A stretch of DNA of 37,799 nucleotides from Mucilaginibacter sp. (GTDB taxonomy: Bacteria > Bacteroidota > Bacteroidia > Sphingobacteriales > Sphingobacteriaceae), in NCBI GenBank assembly GCA_028287975.1, contig JAQBOP010000392.1:1-37799 (forward strand), written 5' to 3'. The position numbers and the translations under genes were made by a program. Positions 17,477 through 26,798 of this stretch are shown here, in pieces. How positions within the stretch are numbered: position 1 is the first letter of the stretch; the number at the start of each line of letters is the position of its first letter. The notes under the pieces are model-generated. The model was not told the DNA's origin. It made no database searches and worked only from the letters and a program-made list of their open reading frames with translations.

Positions 17477-18871
17477 ATGTTTATTTTCCCACTCATATAT
17501 CTCATATCGTTTGTAATGGCGGTGAGAGAGGTCTACAAAGGAAAGACCGAGGGGATATTGCTGTTTTTTATTTTTGGATTATCCATGTACACCACAGCAA
17601 TGTCTGTTGCGTTTATGTTGGGGTTTAAAGATTTTATACCGGTTTTCCAATTTTTTAAAGAGATTTTGGTGCTAAGCGTGCTTACGTTAAACATCCTCAA
17701 CTTAAAATACCGGCCCAGGTTCCATTTATTGGATTATGCCATCCTTGCGTTCCTGGGCTATACATTTATCTATGCTATTTTACCCATTGGCGAGCAGGGC
17801 TTTGTCGATCGTCTTTTGGCTTTTAAAAGCACATCCTTTTACATAGTTGTATATTTTGCCGGCCGGTTGTTAGATCCTAAAACCGTTTTTGTTAATAAAT
17901 ATTTCAATTATATCATCATGTTAACCATTGCTGCCGGCGCCGTTTTATTGGTCGAGGTAGCCATGAAACAGCAACTGCAGCTGTTTACCGGCTATGCAGA
18001 TTATTGCTACTACTTTTTTAATATTGAACCCAGCGGCATCTTTGGCTTAAGTACAACGTTCGACTCTGACAGCGGGCTGCGACGCTTTGCCAGTTTTTTT
18101 AATAACCCGCTTGAACATGCTGCCGCTACCCTACTGGCCTTATCAGTTATAGCGGCATTATATACCCGCGATGACAATAAATTTAAACCGACCGATATCG
18201 GCGTACTGGCCATAATTGCCTCATTTCTTTCTATCATATTCGCGTTATCGCGTGCGCCGCTGGCCGCTTATTTCTTTATCATTTATATTTACGCGCTGGT
18301 AACTAAAAAAAAATACATCACCGGCACCGTACATGTTGGTGTTGGTTTGGCAGCGGTTTATTTAATTTACCTGTTTACCCAATTTGACAGCAATAACCAT
18401 AATGGCCTTATAGCCGTTTTAATGAATACGGTCGATTTTAGCGACCCATCAAGCGTGGGGCACCTGGTACAATGGGTTGAAGGTGTAATGGCTATGATAG
18501 CCCATCCGTTTGGCTTGGGTTTGGGCACATCGGGCCGGGTGGCAGGCTCGTTAGGCGAAAACGTGGGCGGCGAAAACCAATTTATTATCATCGGGGTGCA
18601 AGCCGGCATAATTGCCTTACTTTTATATTTGGCTATTTACGTTATGTTTATTAAAACAAGCTTAAAGTGGCTGCCCCGGTTAAGGGGCAAAGAACGAAAA
18701 GTATGTATGGCAGTTTTGCTGATAAAAGTCGGGTTTTTCATCCCCATGTTAACATCCGAAGTCGAATCATCATCCTACCTGTCATATATGAACTGGTTTT
18801 TATCAGGGTTATTGATCAGTATGATCATGTATCCTGTAAAACCTCAATTACAACCGGCAAATGATAATTGA
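17477..18871 (+). CDS. O-antigen polymerase/ligase-like (Wzy) membrane protein
   Basis: 464 aa, about 10-12 TM segments; 'ALSRAPLAAYFFI', 'AHPFGLGLGTSG', 'GGENQFIIIGVQAGIIALLLYL'. Confidence 0.85.
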   Translation: MFIFPLIYLISFVMAVREVYKGKTEGILLFFIFGLSMYTTAMSVAFMLGFKDFIPVFQFFKEILVLSVLTLNILNLKYRPRFHLLDYAILAFLGYTFIYAILPIGEQGFVDRLLAFKSTSFYIVVYFAGRLLDPKTVFVNKYFNYIIMLTIAAGAVLLVEVAMKQQLQLFTGYADYCYYFFNIEPSGIFGLSTTFDSDSGLRRFASFFNNPLEHAAATLLALSVIAALYTRDDNKFKPTDIGVLAIIASFLSIIFALSRAPLAAYFFIIYIYALVTKKKYITGTVHVGVGLAAVYLIYLFTQFDSNNHNGLIAVLMNTVDFSDPSSVGHLVQWVEGVMAMIAHPFGLGLGTSGRVAGSLGENVGGENQFIIIGVQAGIIALLLYLAIYVMFIKTSLKWLPRLRGKERKVCMAVLLIKVGFFIPMLTSEVESSSYLSYMNWFLSGLLISMIMYPVKPQLQPANDN

Positions 18872-19559
18872 AAAACTCATCAGAACCCTAAAGAACGACC
18901 CCAATTACAAGTGGGAAAGCCCCCACTCGGGCCGCGATCTTTTTAGTATCGCGTGGGTCAGGTTTTTCCAGGTGATAAGGGGATTGTTTTTAAAACCGTT
19001 TTTAAAAAGGTCGGCAGGCTTTGTTTTTGTGGGGACCCATGTAAAAGTGAGGCACGGTTACCAGGTTACTGCGGGTAAAAATTTGATACTGGATGATAAT
19101 GTAAGCATCAATGCTTTATCGTTTGATGGTATTAAGTTTGGTGACGATGTATCGATAGCGCGCGACTCGATATTATTTTGCACAGGCATTATAGCACAAA
19201 AAGGAAACGGCATCACCATCGGCGACAGGACAGGCATCGGCGCCCGTGCATTTTTAGCCGGCCAGGGTGGCATTACCATTGGTAATGACGTAATAACGGG
19301 GCCAAATATCCAGGTGTTTTCAGAAAACCATAATTTTTCAGATCTGTCGCAAACCATAAAAGCGCAGGGCGTTACCAAACAGGCTGCGGTTATCGGCAAT
19401 AATTGCTGGCTTGGTGGCGGTGTTACCATATTGGCAGGTGTAACTATTGGCGATGGTTGTGTAATAGCCGCCGGAAGCGTAGTTACTAAATCGGTACCTG
19501 CAAACTCCATTGTAGCGGGGGTACCGGCCAAAGTTGTAAAAAGCAGGGACGCAGTTTAA
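18861..19559 (+). CDS. Acyltransferase, left-handed beta-helix hexapeptide family
   Basis: Hexapeptide repeats 'IGDRTGIGARAFLAGQGGITIGNDVITGPN', 'IGNNCWLGGGVTILAGVTIGDGCVIAAGSVVTKSVPANSIVAGVPAKVV'. Confidence 0.93.
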   Translation: MIIEKLIRTLKNDPNYKWESPHSGRDLFSIAWVRFFQVIRGLFLKPFLKRSAGFVFVGTHVKVRHGYQVTAGKNLILDDNVSINALSFDGIKFGDDVSIARDSILFCTGIIAQKGNGITIGDRTGIGARAFLAGQGGITIGNDVITGPNIQVFSENHNFSDLSQTIKAQGVTKQAAVIGNNCWLGGGVTILAGVTIGDGCVIAAGSVVTKSVPANSIVAGVPAKVVKSRDAV

Positions 19560-19562
19560 AAC

Positions 19563-20762
19563 ATGTCTAAGCCATTAAAAATAGCTGTTGATGTACGCGA
19601 CCTGAGGTTAGCCAAAACCGGCACACGGACTTATTTGGAAGAGTTATGTGCTGAGTTTAAAAAGTTAGAGGCTGATGATCTTCGCTTCTTTTTTTTAGAT
19701 ACCAATATCCCGGTTTATACAGGCAATAACAAACTATTAAAATTGATGGAGCATGCTCGTTACCAATTTTGGAAACAGGTTGTATTGCCACTAAAAGCTT
19801 TTTTTAACGGGTGCGATGTTGTTTTTTGCACCGACAATTTTGTCCCGCTGATACGTTTAGGATATAAAACTATCCCCGTTTTTCATGACGCTTTCTTTTT
19901 CGAGACGCCTCAAAACTACGGCAGACTTTGGCTGTGGTTGTATAAAAAAACGGCCATCCCGGCAGCCAAAAGATCACCTTTTGTAATTACACCATCTGCC
20001 TGGGCAAAAAAACAGATCAATTATTATACGGCTATAGCTAATGAAAAGCTGGTTGTTATCCCCGAAGGGCCAAAAACATTAGGTGATAAGCCCCACCCAA
20101 CCCTCCCCGGTAGGGAGGGCTTTTTAAAAGTCTCCCCTACCGGGGGAGATTTAGAGGGGGCTCCTGTGAATAATGCGGACCAATTACTAAGCTCGTTTTC
20201 TTTAAATCCACAATCATACATCTTGCATGTAGGCTCTATGTTTAAAAGGAAGAACATCCCGGCTTTGATATATGCTTTCAGTAAGGTCAAAGTATCAGGA
20301 TATTCTGAATTAAAACTGGTATTGGCCGGACCCGTTCCATCAACCCAAATTGATACTGATCATCAATTGATAACAAATGCCATTGCCGAAACAAACTTAC
20401 AGCAGGATATTATACTAACCGGTTATTTATCAAATGCCGCGCTGGGCCAGCTTTATAAAAATGCCCTGGTGTATGTTTTTCCGTCGATAAATGAGGGTTT
20501 TGGCATACCTGTATTAGAGGCATTTAGCTATGGATTGCCGGTGCTTGTGGCCAACAATACCTGTTTACCCGAAGTTGGAGGCGATGCCGTTTTACAATTT
20601 GATCCTTTTGATACCGATGATATGAGCTTGAAAATAAAAAAGGTTTTGTATGATGGGCAGTTGCGTAGAGATATGAGTAGCAAAGGCATAGAACGGCTTA
20701 AACTGTTCTCATGGCACAATACGGCTTTGCAATTGATCGACGTGTTCCGGAAAGCTGTCTAA
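19563..20762 (+). CDS. Glycosyltransferase family 4 with an in-frame palindromic repeat insert
   Basis: 'LHVGSMFKRKNIPALIYAFS', 'FPSINEGFGIPVLEAFSYGLPVL'; insert 'KPHPTLPGREGFLKVSPTGGDLEGAPVNN'. Confidence 0.92.
   Translation: MSKPLKIAVDVRDLRLAKTGTRTYLEELCAEFKKLEADDLRFFFLDTNIPVYTGNNKLLKLMEHARYQFWKQVVLPLKAFFNGCDVVFCTDNFVPLIRLGYKTIPVFHDAFFFETPQNYGRLWLWLYKKTAIPAAKRSPFVITPSAWAKKQINYYTAIANEKLVVIPEGPKTLGDKPHPTLPGREGFLKVSPTGGDLEGAPVNNADQLLSSFSLNPQSYILHVGSMFKRKNIPALIYAFSKVKVSGYSELKLVLAGPVPSTQIDTDHQLITNAIAETNLQQDIILTGYLSNAALGQLYKNALVYVFPSINEGFGIPVLEAFSYGLPVLVANNTCLPEVGGDAVLQFDPFDTDDMSLKIKKVLYDGQLRRDMSSKGIERLKLFSWHNTALQLIDVFRKAV
20089..20170. repeat. Intragenic palindromic repeat, hairpin pair, read in frame
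   Basis: ccctcccCGGTAgggaggg (20101-20119) and tctccccTACCGgggggaga-like (20131-20149), reverse-complementary to each other. Confidence 0.8.
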
Positions 20763-21862
20763 CTATTTAAAAACACCTCAACATGCTCGTCAGCAACCTT
20801 TTCCCAGTTAAACACGCTTAATGCGCGGTCTGAGGCCTTTTGAGCCAGCTTTACCATTTCGGGGTAGTTGCATTCACAAAAGTTTATTTCTTCGGTTAAT
20901 GAACTGATATCACCTTTTTTAAACATTCGGGCGGTCCCTAACACCGCGTATTGATTTTCTTCAATATCACTGACGATCAGCGGAACATTAAGGCCCATAA
21001 CCTTCAACACAACCGGCGACAATCCTTCAACATCAGAGGGCTGGATGTAGCAGTATGAATTAACCATCAGCGTATTGGTATCGTTGCCATACACGTATCC
21101 CGGAAATACCACCTGGTCATTTGCCATATCCAGGATCTGTTTTTCGTAGGATGATGGATTGGGCGAGCCACCTATCAATACCAGTTTCCTTTTTGACGTA
21201 GAATTTTTAAATGCAGGTATTAAATAATGCAAGCCCTTATCGGGTATAAATCGCCCTACAAAAAGATAATAGCCGCCTTTTTCAAGGCCCAGTCTTTCTA
21301 AAATATCGGTATTGCTTGTGCCTGCTTCAACCTCGCTGCCAAACGGAATAAATTTATAGGTCTTGTTAAACTTATCCTCGAAAAGCTTTTTGGCAATTAC
21401 ATTATCAAATATCACTTCGTTTGGCAGGTGCGCGGTTAAATAGGCCGAGAAACGTAAATAGAGCTTACCGTACCAGGGCCATTTATCGCGTTTCCAGTCT
21501 ACCCCATCCTGGCTGATAAATACTTTCTTTCCAAATAAACGTAAGGGTATGGCCCAGATACTGTTACCACCATTTTGTATGTGTACAATATCGGCCGTAT
21601 TATTAACAATAATATCAAAAGTACATTTAAAGGAATGCAGAAGTGTATCCAACCCCTTTTTGGCGCTGGTTTTAAAGGTTTTTATTTTTACGCCTTTATA
21701 TTCCTCAATATCAACAAATACATCGGGGTAACGGCGGTTATAAGCAACAACGCTGTGTCCGCGGTTTACAAGTCTGGGGAATAATTCGAGGGCAAATTTA
21801 TCTGCTCCTGCAGCACCTTTTGCCAAGGGAATTGACCGGAAGCCAAAAGCAGCAATACGCAT
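20759..21862 (-). CDS. Glycosyltransferase family 4
   Basis: 'GGYYLFVGRFIPDKGLHYLIPAFK', 'YIQPSDVEGLSPVVLKVMGLNVPLIVSDIEENQYAV'. Confidence 0.93.
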   Translation of the reverse strand: MRIAAFGFRSIPLAKGAAGADKFALELFPRLVNRGHSVVAYNRRYPDVFVDIEEYKGVKIKTFKTSAKKGLDTLLHSFKCTFDIIVNNTADIVHIQNGGNSIWAIPLRLFGKKVFISQDGVDWKRDKWPWYGKLYLRFSAYLTAHLPNEVIFDNVIAKKLFEDKFNKTYKFIPFGSEVEAGTSNTDILERLGLEKGGYYLFVGRFIPDKGLHYLIPAFKNSTSKRKLVLIGGSPNPSSYEKQILDMANDQVVFPGYVYGNDTNTLMVNSYCYIQPSDVEGLSPVVLKVMGLNVPLIVSDIEENQYAVLGTARMFKKGDISSLTEEINFCECNYPEMVKLAQKASDRALSVFNWEKVADEHVEVFLNS

Positions 21863-21878
21863 TATCTAAAGTAAATAT

Positions 21879-22820
21879 TTATATAGTAATATGTTCCTTT
21901 GCTAAATAAATATTTTTCTCTTGTAGGTAGTCCGAATAATAATTAGTGATATATTCTTTTAATGCTATGCGCCAGTCCTGCATGATATTCATGCTCCGCA
22001 GCTCCAGTTTTTTGTTGATAAGCCTTTCTGAAGGCGGCCTTGGGGCAAAGTAAGTATCTTTAAAATAGCTTGATGAAACCTCGTTTAGTGTAGTTTCGTT
22101 TTCAAGGCCTAATATCTTTACAAGCTCGCCTGCAACTTCATACCTGCTGGTTTCGCCGTTACAAACCATGTTGTACAGGCCCCAGTATTCTCTTTCAATC
22201 AGCAGTTTTACGTTCTTAGCAAAATCAACTGTAAAGGTTGGTGTGCCGTCTTTATCATTTACAACATGCAAATTGCGTTTGCCCTCTGCCAGTTGCTTAA
22301 TTAACTTATTAATGAATTTCTTATCCTTATCAGGCCCGCCGCCCATCATCCAGCCTGCACGGCATACAATGTAACGTGTCGCATTTTCGCGTACATAACG
22401 CTCGCCCATATATTTTGACCGGGCATAATGGCCAAGCGGGTTAGGCTCGTCCCAGTCATCATAAAAATCTTTGGTACCATCAAATATCCCGGCGGTGCTT
22501 ATATAAAGCATCGGGATGTTTAATTTATTAGCAATAAATACAGCATTTTCTACAGAAGTAGTATTGGTCAGGTAAGTATCGTCAAGGTTTAATTCGCAAT
22601 ATTCAAGGTCGGTATACGCGCCTAAATGAAAAAGGTAATCAGGTTTAAATGCTTCTACATCTCTTTTATAAGCGTCAAAGTTTCTGAAATCAAGAAAACT
22701 AAGCCACTGTTCATTTACATCCTTATCTGTGCATTTGATCTCGTAATCATCTTTAAATATGCGATAAAAGGCTTCTCCAAGCATTCCACCCGCACCAGCA
22801 ATGTAAATTTTTTTCTTCAT
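21879..22820 (-). CDS. NAD(P)-dependent sugar reductase/epimerase, RmlD-like SDR
   Basis: 'IYIAGAGGMLGEAFYRIF', 'LFHLGAYTDLEYCELN', 'YISTAGIFDG', 'YARSKYMGERYV'. Confidence 0.9.
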   Translation of the reverse strand: MKKKIYIAGAGGMLGEAFYRIFKDDYEIKCTDKDVNEQWLSFLDFRNFDAYKRDVEAFKPDYLFHLGAYTDLEYCELNLDDTYLTNTTSVENAVFIANKLNIPMLYISTAGIFDGTKDFYDDWDEPNPLGHYARSKYMGERYVRENATRYIVCRAGWMMGGGPDKDKKFINKLIKQLAEGKRNLHVVNDKDGTPTFTVDFAKNVKLLIEREYWGLYNMVCNGETSRYEVAGELVKILGLENETTLNEVSSSYFKDTYFAPRPPSERLINKKLELRSMNIMQDWRIALKEYITNYYSDYLQEKNIYLAKEHITI

Positions 22821-23136
22821 ATAAACGTTTAAACCATATTGGTAACACCTGGTAGATGTTAAAATAGCCAGACGGCTGTGCTCACCTTCAATTTACAAAA
22901 TTAACTTTTTTTGGGTCATTATCATGATATTTTTAAAACCCAATCAATAAAACTATTAATTCACCTATACAATTATTATGGTTATACGTTTTTTATTGTT
23001 AAATTGATTAGAAAAAGCACAATAAAAACTAAATTTTATAATTGCATAATGTTATCTGATATAATACAAGCATATTTGATTTTTGTTTGATTAACACAAT
23101 AAAAACATTTATCTGCAACCAAAGTAATTAGCCATA

Positions 23137-24369
23137 ATGAATATTCTTGTTGTAAACTGGACATGGTATCCAAGCGGCGGAGATTGGACCTATGTTGAAA
23201 ATGTGGTTGATCTTTACCAAAAAAAAGGGTACCGGGTTATACCATTTTCAATGAAGGACGACAGGAACTTTCCATCGCCCTACAGCGATTATTTTATTGA
23301 GAACATAGATTATAAAAAAATTAACCGGCGCAGTATTACCGCGGGCTTAAAAGTTGTAAGTAAAAGTATTTACTCTGTCGAGGCACAGAAAAATTTAGAA
23401 CGGCTTTTAAACGATGTTAAAATAGATTTCGCGCACATAAACGTTATCCATCATTATATAACCCCTACTATTTTAAAAATACTTAAAGAGAAAAACATAC
23501 CTATCATCTGGACATTGCATGAATACACCCCTATATGCCCGGAGAGCACTTTTATAAGCCATGACCAGATATGCGAGCGGTGTTTTGGCGGCGCATTTTA
23601 TAATTGTATTACCCACTCCTGTAAAAAAGGATCATACCTGGCAAGTACGGTGGCCGCGCTTGAAAACTATGTTCACAGGTATCTCAACTACTACTCGTAT
23701 GTAGATCATTATGTTTGCCCGTCGGTTTTTTTGTACGAAAAATTCAGATCTTTTAATTTCTTTGCTGATAAGCTTGTTCAGCTTTATCATGGCTATGATT
23801 ATACAGAAATTGCAGCCGCAGCATTAAAGCCCCGCTTATTCGACGAAAAATATATTGTATTTGTTGGCCGCCTGGAGAAAATAAAAGGCGCACACACCGT
23901 GTTAAATGCCATGAAACAATGCCCGGATATTGAACTTAAAATTATAGGAACCGGGACACAAGAGCAGGCCCTGCAAGAGTTTAAGGAAACTCACGGATTA
24001 AACAATGTTACCTTCCTGGGCAAAAAAACCAAACAGGAAACTTTACAGATAATTAACGGTGCGGAGTTTTTGATCTGTGCATCAGAATGGTATGAGGTTT
24101 TAGGTTTTACAGTAGTCGAGGCTATGGCGCTGGGTAAGCCGGTTATCGGTTCGGCCATAGGTGCTATACCCGAAATGGTGATTAATAATCATACCGGTTT
24201 TTTATTTGAGCCGGGCAATTACAACCAGCTTGCCGAAAAGGTCAAAGCATTATACGTAGATAACGAACGGATAATTGAAATGGGCAAAAATGCGCGGCAA
24301 CACATCAATCAGCTCATCAATACCGAAAAGCATTTTGAAGGTTTACAAAAACTAATTCCCGGTTTATAG
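23137..24369 (+). CDS. Glycosyltransferase family 4
   Basis: 'WTLHEYTPICPE', 'YIVFVGRLEKIKGAHTVLNAM', 'SEWYEVLGFTVVEAMALGKPVIGSAIGAIPEMV'. Confidence 0.94.
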   Translation: MNILVVNWTWYPSGGDWTYVENVVDLYQKKGYRVIPFSMKDDRNFPSPYSDYFIENIDYKKINRRSITAGLKVVSKSIYSVEAQKNLERLLNDVKIDFAHINVIHHYITPTILKILKEKNIPIIWTLHEYTPICPESTFISHDQICERCFGGAFYNCITHSCKKGSYLASTVAALENYVHRYLNYYSYVDHYVCPSVFLYEKFRSFNFFADKLVQLYHGYDYTEIAAAALKPRLFDEKYIVFVGRLEKIKGAHTVLNAMKQCPDIELKIIGTGTQEQALQEFKETHGLNNVTFLGKKTKQETLQIINGAEFLICASEWYEVLGFTVVEAMALGKPVIGSAIGAIPEMVINNHTGFLFEPGNYNQLAEKVKALYVDNERIIEMGKNARQHINQLINTEKHFEGLQKLIPGL

Positions 24370-24421
24370 GTTCTAACACCTTGTACTATTTGCACTATAG
24401 CTTTAGACTGATATAATATTT

Positions 24422-24429
24422 TATATTTG
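24422..24429 (+). promoter_or_regulatory. Possible Bacteroidetes -7 box (TATATTTG) for the export genes
   Basis: TAnnTTTG match 26 nt upstream of the ATG at 24456; no convincing -33 TTG. Confidence 0.4.
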
Positions 24430-24455
24430 CATACTTAGATTAACATCAATTTTTC

Positions 24456-26795
24456 ATGCGCATTAAATACCTGTTTTATATATTATTTCTTAGTTTAATA
24501 TTTATTGCCGGCCAGAGTAAAGCCCAGGGAATATCCCTAAGCGATCTGAAAAGCATGAAGGTAAGCCAGGCCTCTGACGAGCAGATCATACAAGCCTGGA
24601 AAAAAATACAGGATGCCGGTTTATCCGAACAACAAGCCTATGAGCTGATGGCTAAAAACGGGCTGCCGCCAGATGAGGTCCAGGCGTTTAAAGACAGGGT
24701 AACATTACTGGGCCTAAACGGCAAGTCCACCGCTCCTATAAAAAGCCTCTCAACAGAAAAACAAACAACAGGCTCTTCCCGTGACGTTATAGATATGGTG
24801 GTAAAGCCAAAACCATTTGAGCATCCGCCAGTAAAAAAATCACAGCCGGTATTAGAAGTTTACGGCACGCAGTTTTTTAAACAAGCTATTAGTTTTGAAC
24901 CCAATTTCTCTATAGCTACCCCTAAAAGTTACGTGCTTGGCCCCGGTGATAAGGTTATTGTATTACTAACCGGCCTGAATGAAAAAAATCTTGAAGCAAT
25001 AGTAACTCCCGACGGTAATGTACAAATACCGTTTGCAGGCCTGGTATATGTAAATGGTTTTACAATTGAACAGGCTACCAGCTTAATAAGGAGTAAAATG
25101 ACCAAAATCTATCCGGGTTTAAGATCCGGGCAGACGCAATTAACCGTAAACCTGGGCAACACCCGCAGTATAAAAGTAACGGTTAAAGGCGAGGTTAAAA
25201 CTCCCGGATCATATACCCTATCGTCTTTGGCAACCTTGCCTAACGCGCTGTATAATTCAGGCGGGCCAAGCGCAAATGGTTCATTAAGATATATTAAGCT
25301 GATAAGAAATAACAAGCTTTACAAAACGATAGATTTTTACGGCTACCTGCAAAACGGGATCCAGGACGGAAACATCAGGCTTGAAGACCAGGATGTGATA
25401 CAGATCCCGGTTTATAAAAAGAGAGTAAGTATTAGCGGCGAGGTAAAAGATCCGGCTATTTATGAGCTAAAAGACGATGAGCATTTAGATGACCTGATCA
25501 AATATGCCAGTGGATTTAACGACACCGCGTACACCGGCGTTGCCAAAGTCGACCAAATTAATGATCTGCAGCGCGAGGTAAAAGATGTACCGGCTAATCT
25601 TTTTGCCAACTATACTCCTCATAACGGCGATAAAGTACAAATCGGCGCCATAACCAATCGCTACACCAACCGCGTGGTGCTTCAAGGGTCAGTTTATCGT
25701 CCGGATGTTTACGAACTTACAGCGGGGCTTACATTGGGCCAGCTTTTGAAACAAGCACAAGGCTTAAAGCCGGAAGCTTATATGGAACGCGGCTATATTA
25801 ACCGTACACTCCCAAACCTGGAAAAACAAAGCATACCGTTTAAGCCAACTGATGTGCTTAATGGCGCTAATGATATACCGCTGCTACGCGAAGATACCGT
25901 TGTTATTATGGATAGGCAGGCTTTTGTGTCTGAGCAAAAGGTTACAGTAAGCGGTTATGTAAAGCGCCCATCGATCATCACTTATCGCAAAGGATTAAAA
26001 CTGGCAGATGTGATCGCGATGTCGGGTGGGTTTGCTGATGAAGCAGCCGACCATCACATTGAAGTAAACAGGGTTATAAAAAATGCGTCAGACAGTGTAG
26101 CTAACCAGCAGGTTAACACTTTTATTGTAGATATGAGCGACAATAATGATGCTAACCGCAACATCGAATTGCAACCAATGGATGTGATCAATGTACCGCG
26201 GTTAGTTAATTACCGTTCGTTAGGTGATGTTGCTGTTAAGGGAGAAGTTGTATTTCCGGGAGTGTATCCGGTGGAAAAAAGAAATGAAACCGCGCTCGAT
26301 TTTTTACAACGAGCCGGCGGTGTTACCCCATATGGTTCGATGGAAAATACCCAGGTTTACAGGAATGGTGTACGTGTTAATCTTGATCTGACTGCAAAAC
26401 ATGCTACAGAATCCAGTAAAAACATGATATTGCTGCCTGGTGATAGTGTTTATGTCCCGCGTGTGATATCTTATGTTGAGGTGTCTGGCGCAGTAAATAA
26501 CCCGCAATACATCAACTATAAAGGGCGTAGTTTTAAATATTACATTAATGCCGCTGCAGGTACTACCCAAAATGCGCGGTTAAAAGGAGCATATATTAAG
26601 TATCCTGATGGTTTAAATCAACCTATAAGGCATTTCTTGTTTTTCCGCCGGTACCCGGCTGTTAAACCGGGCAGTAAGATCGTAGTTCCTGAAAAAACGC
26701 CGGATAATAAAATTAAAATAGGCTTTGGTGATCTGGGCAGTATAGCCGCAGCATTAACTGCGTTGGTAAGTATTGTTGCTATTTTACATAAATAA
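24456..26795 (+). CDS. Polysaccharide export outer-membrane protein, Wza-like with multiple SLBB domains
   Basis: Signal peptide; 'YVLGPGDKVIVLLTG'; repeated SLBB units ('VTVKGEVKTPGSYTL', 'VSISGEVKDPAIYEL', 'VTVSGYVKRPSIITY', 'VAVKGEVVFPGVYPV'); C-terminal TM. Confidence 0.94.
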   Translation: MRIKYLFYILFLSLIFIAGQSKAQGISLSDLKSMKVSQASDEQIIQAWKKIQDAGLSEQQAYELMAKNGLPPDEVQAFKDRVTLLGLNGKSTAPIKSLSTEKQTTGSSRDVIDMVVKPKPFEHPPVKKSQPVLEVYGTQFFKQAISFEPNFSIATPKSYVLGPGDKVIVLLTGLNEKNLEAIVTPDGNVQIPFAGLVYVNGFTIEQATSLIRSKMTKIYPGLRSGQTQLTVNLGNTRSIKVTVKGEVKTPGSYTLSSLATLPNALYNSGGPSANGSLRYIKLIRNNKLYKTIDFYGYLQNGIQDGNIRLEDQDVIQIPVYKKRVSISGEVKDPAIYELKDDEHLDDLIKYASGFNDTAYTGVAKVDQINDLQREVKDVPANLFANYTPHNGDKVQIGAITNRYTNRVVLQGSVYRPDVYELTAGLTLGQLLKQAQGLKPEAYMERGYINRTLPNLEKQSIPFKPTDVLNGANDIPLLREDTVVIMDRQAFVSEQKVTVSGYVKRPSIITYRKGLKLADVIAMSGGFADEAADHHIEVNRVIKNASDSVANQQVNTFIVDMSDNNDANRNIELQPMDVINVPRLVNYRSLGDVAVKGEVVFPGVYPVEKRNETALDFLQRAGGVTPYGSMENTQVYRNGVRVNLDLTAKHATESSKNMILLPGDSVYVPRVISYVEVSGAVNNPQYINYKGRSFKYYINAAAGTTQNARLKGAYIKYPDGLNQPIRHFLFFRRYPAVKPGSKIVVPEKTPDNKIKIGFGDLGSIAAALTALVSIVAILHK

Positions 26796-26798
26796 AAT

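Noticed and set aside
19058-19531. 157-aa minus-strand ORF
   Set aside because: Antisense to hexapeptide repeats of the acyltransferase; the Pro/Thr-rich composition follows from the repeat.
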